Source of the DNA: Rhizobium sp. SL86
GTDB taxonomy: Bacteria > Pseudomonadota > Alphaproteobacteria > Rhizobiales > Rhizobiaceae
Assembly: GCF_026672545.1 (NCBI RefSeq)
Contig: NZ_JAPPRJ010000002.1
Location: 943,001-1,007,000 of the forward strand
Direction of reading: 5' to 3'
DNA length: 64,000 bases
Every line of letters starts with the position of its first letter. Position 1 is the stretch's first letter. The notes under the pieces are model-generated. The model made no database searches, was not told where the DNA came from, and worked only from the letters and a program-made list of their open reading frames with translations. The position numbers were made by a program, and so were the translations under genes. This document shows, one piece after another, positions 63,587 to 64,000 of the stretch.

Positions 63587-64000
63587 TCAAGCCTCCCGTC
63601 CGAAGAGGCCAGCCGGCCGGATGAGCAGAACGATCGCCATGATGACAAAGATCACGATATTGGATGCCTCCGGATAAAAGACCTTGGTGAGCCCCTCGGC
63701 GATGCCGAGCATATAGCCCGTGACAATCGAGCCCATGATGGAGCCCATGCCGCCGACGACGACCACGGCAAAAACGACGATGATGATGTTGGAGCCCATC
63801 AGCGGCGAGACCTGATAGACGGGTGCGGCGAGCACCCCTGCAAAGGCGGCAAGCGCGACGCCGAGGCCATAAGTGAAGGTGAGAAGCACCGGCACGTTGA
63901 CGCCGAAAGCCTGGACGAGCGTCGCATTCTCCGTCGCTGCCCGAAGGTAAGCGCCGAGTTTGGTCTTTTCGATCAAGAACCAGGTGGCGATGCAGACGAC
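63587..64000 (-). CDS. livH: Branched-chain amino acid-type ABC transporter permease LivH, C-terminal part (cut by window edge)
   Basis: The frame is open to the right edge, so the start is outside; about 137 codons are visible. They carry TKLGAYLRAATENATLVQAFGVN, the LivH cytoplasmic loop that meets the ATPase, followed by VVVVGGMGSIMGSIVTGYMLG and the RPAGLFGRE ending typical of LivH. It pairs with LivM, whose start lies 2 bp beyond its stop. The ATPases and binding protein of this second transporter should lie to the right of the window. Confidence 0.9.
   Translation of the reverse strand, partial: VVCIATWFLIEKTKLGAYLRAATENATLVQAFGVNVPVLLTFTYGLGVALAAFAGVLAAPVYQVSPLMGSNIIIVVFAVVVVGGMGSIMGSIVTGYMLGIAEGLTKVFYPEASNIVIFVIMAIVLLIRPAGLFGREA

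Overview
This 64 kb window is a dense, high-GC, alphaproteobacterial chromosome or chromid segment. The gene families point to the Rhizobiales and most likely the Rhizobiaceae: a CyaC-type diheme adenylate cyclase, an HWE/HisKA_2 kinase, glnT with an N-methylglutamate-synthase-like trio, a katG/oxyR pair, a DUF992 protein and Liv-type ABC transporters. Genes are packed with ATGA or GTGA overlaps. No rRNA, tRNA, CRISPR array, insertion sequence or phage gene was seen, and no gap exceeds about 235 bp.

Layout. (1) 1-2061 (+): the end of a nucleoside hydrolase coupled to adenine deaminase (purine salvage). (2) 2062-21946 (-): a co-directional run of 17 genes. Reading with transcription it holds an acyl-CoA synthetase, LivG, LivH, LivM, a binding protein, LivF, a PaaK-like ligase, then thiolase, isobutyryl-CoA dehydrogenase, enoyl-CoA hydratase, a type II 3-hydroxyacyl-CoA dehydrogenase and the complete leucine (liu) route, ending in 3-hydroxyisobutyryl-CoA hydrolase. 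It looks like an import, activation and branched-chain acyl-CoA degradation unit. (3) 22140-28113 (+): a hybrid sensor kinase and response regulator followed by a TAXI-type TRAP transporter; a Cache/HWE histidine kinase (28177-29859) faces it. (4) 29991-42965: an unusual locus that I cannot assign to a known pathway. It has a tandem alpha/beta hydrolase with substituted nucleophiles, cytochrome b561, a stand-alone RibD-type reductase, a methyltransferase, a GT4 glycosyltransferase, a PTPS/QueD homologue lacking its catalytic residues, a zinc-free MDR dehydrogenase, a GTP cyclohydrolase II, a CDP-alcohol phosphatidyltransferase, an FkbM methyltransferase, an LPG-synthase-like membrane protein, a membrane sulfatase/phosphoglycerol-transferase-like enzyme and a TIM-barrel isomerase. 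The mixture suggests a GTP-derived, glycosylated or methylated molecule, possibly tied to a lipid. (5) 43201-50498 (+): a cyclic-nucleotide cassette with an MBL-fold hydrolase, a quinone/redox-sensing adenylate cyclase (CyaC type), a DUF3095 cyclase-like protein, an ABC-exporter-like protein whose ATPase motifs are all degenerate and whose gene carries an apparent 1-base frameshift, and a small cyclic-nucleotide-binding protein. (6) 50620-54021: divergent katG and oxyR with a palindrome at the oxyR start codon, then a DUF992 secreted protein. (7) 54792-59866 (-): glnT/gmaS-like ligase, mgsC, mgsB, mgsA and an XRE-cupin regulator (gamma-glutamyl amide / N-methylglutamate-type amine metabolism). 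(8) 59957-64000 (-): 3-hydroxyisobutyrate dehydrogenase (the valine step that follows HIBCH), a GMC oxidoreductase and LivM/LivH of a second transporter that runs off the window.

The two regions most worth a second look are (4), a candidate undescribed biosynthetic locus, and (5), a candidate redox-to-cAMP signalling module whose apparent effector is a pseudo-ABC transporter.
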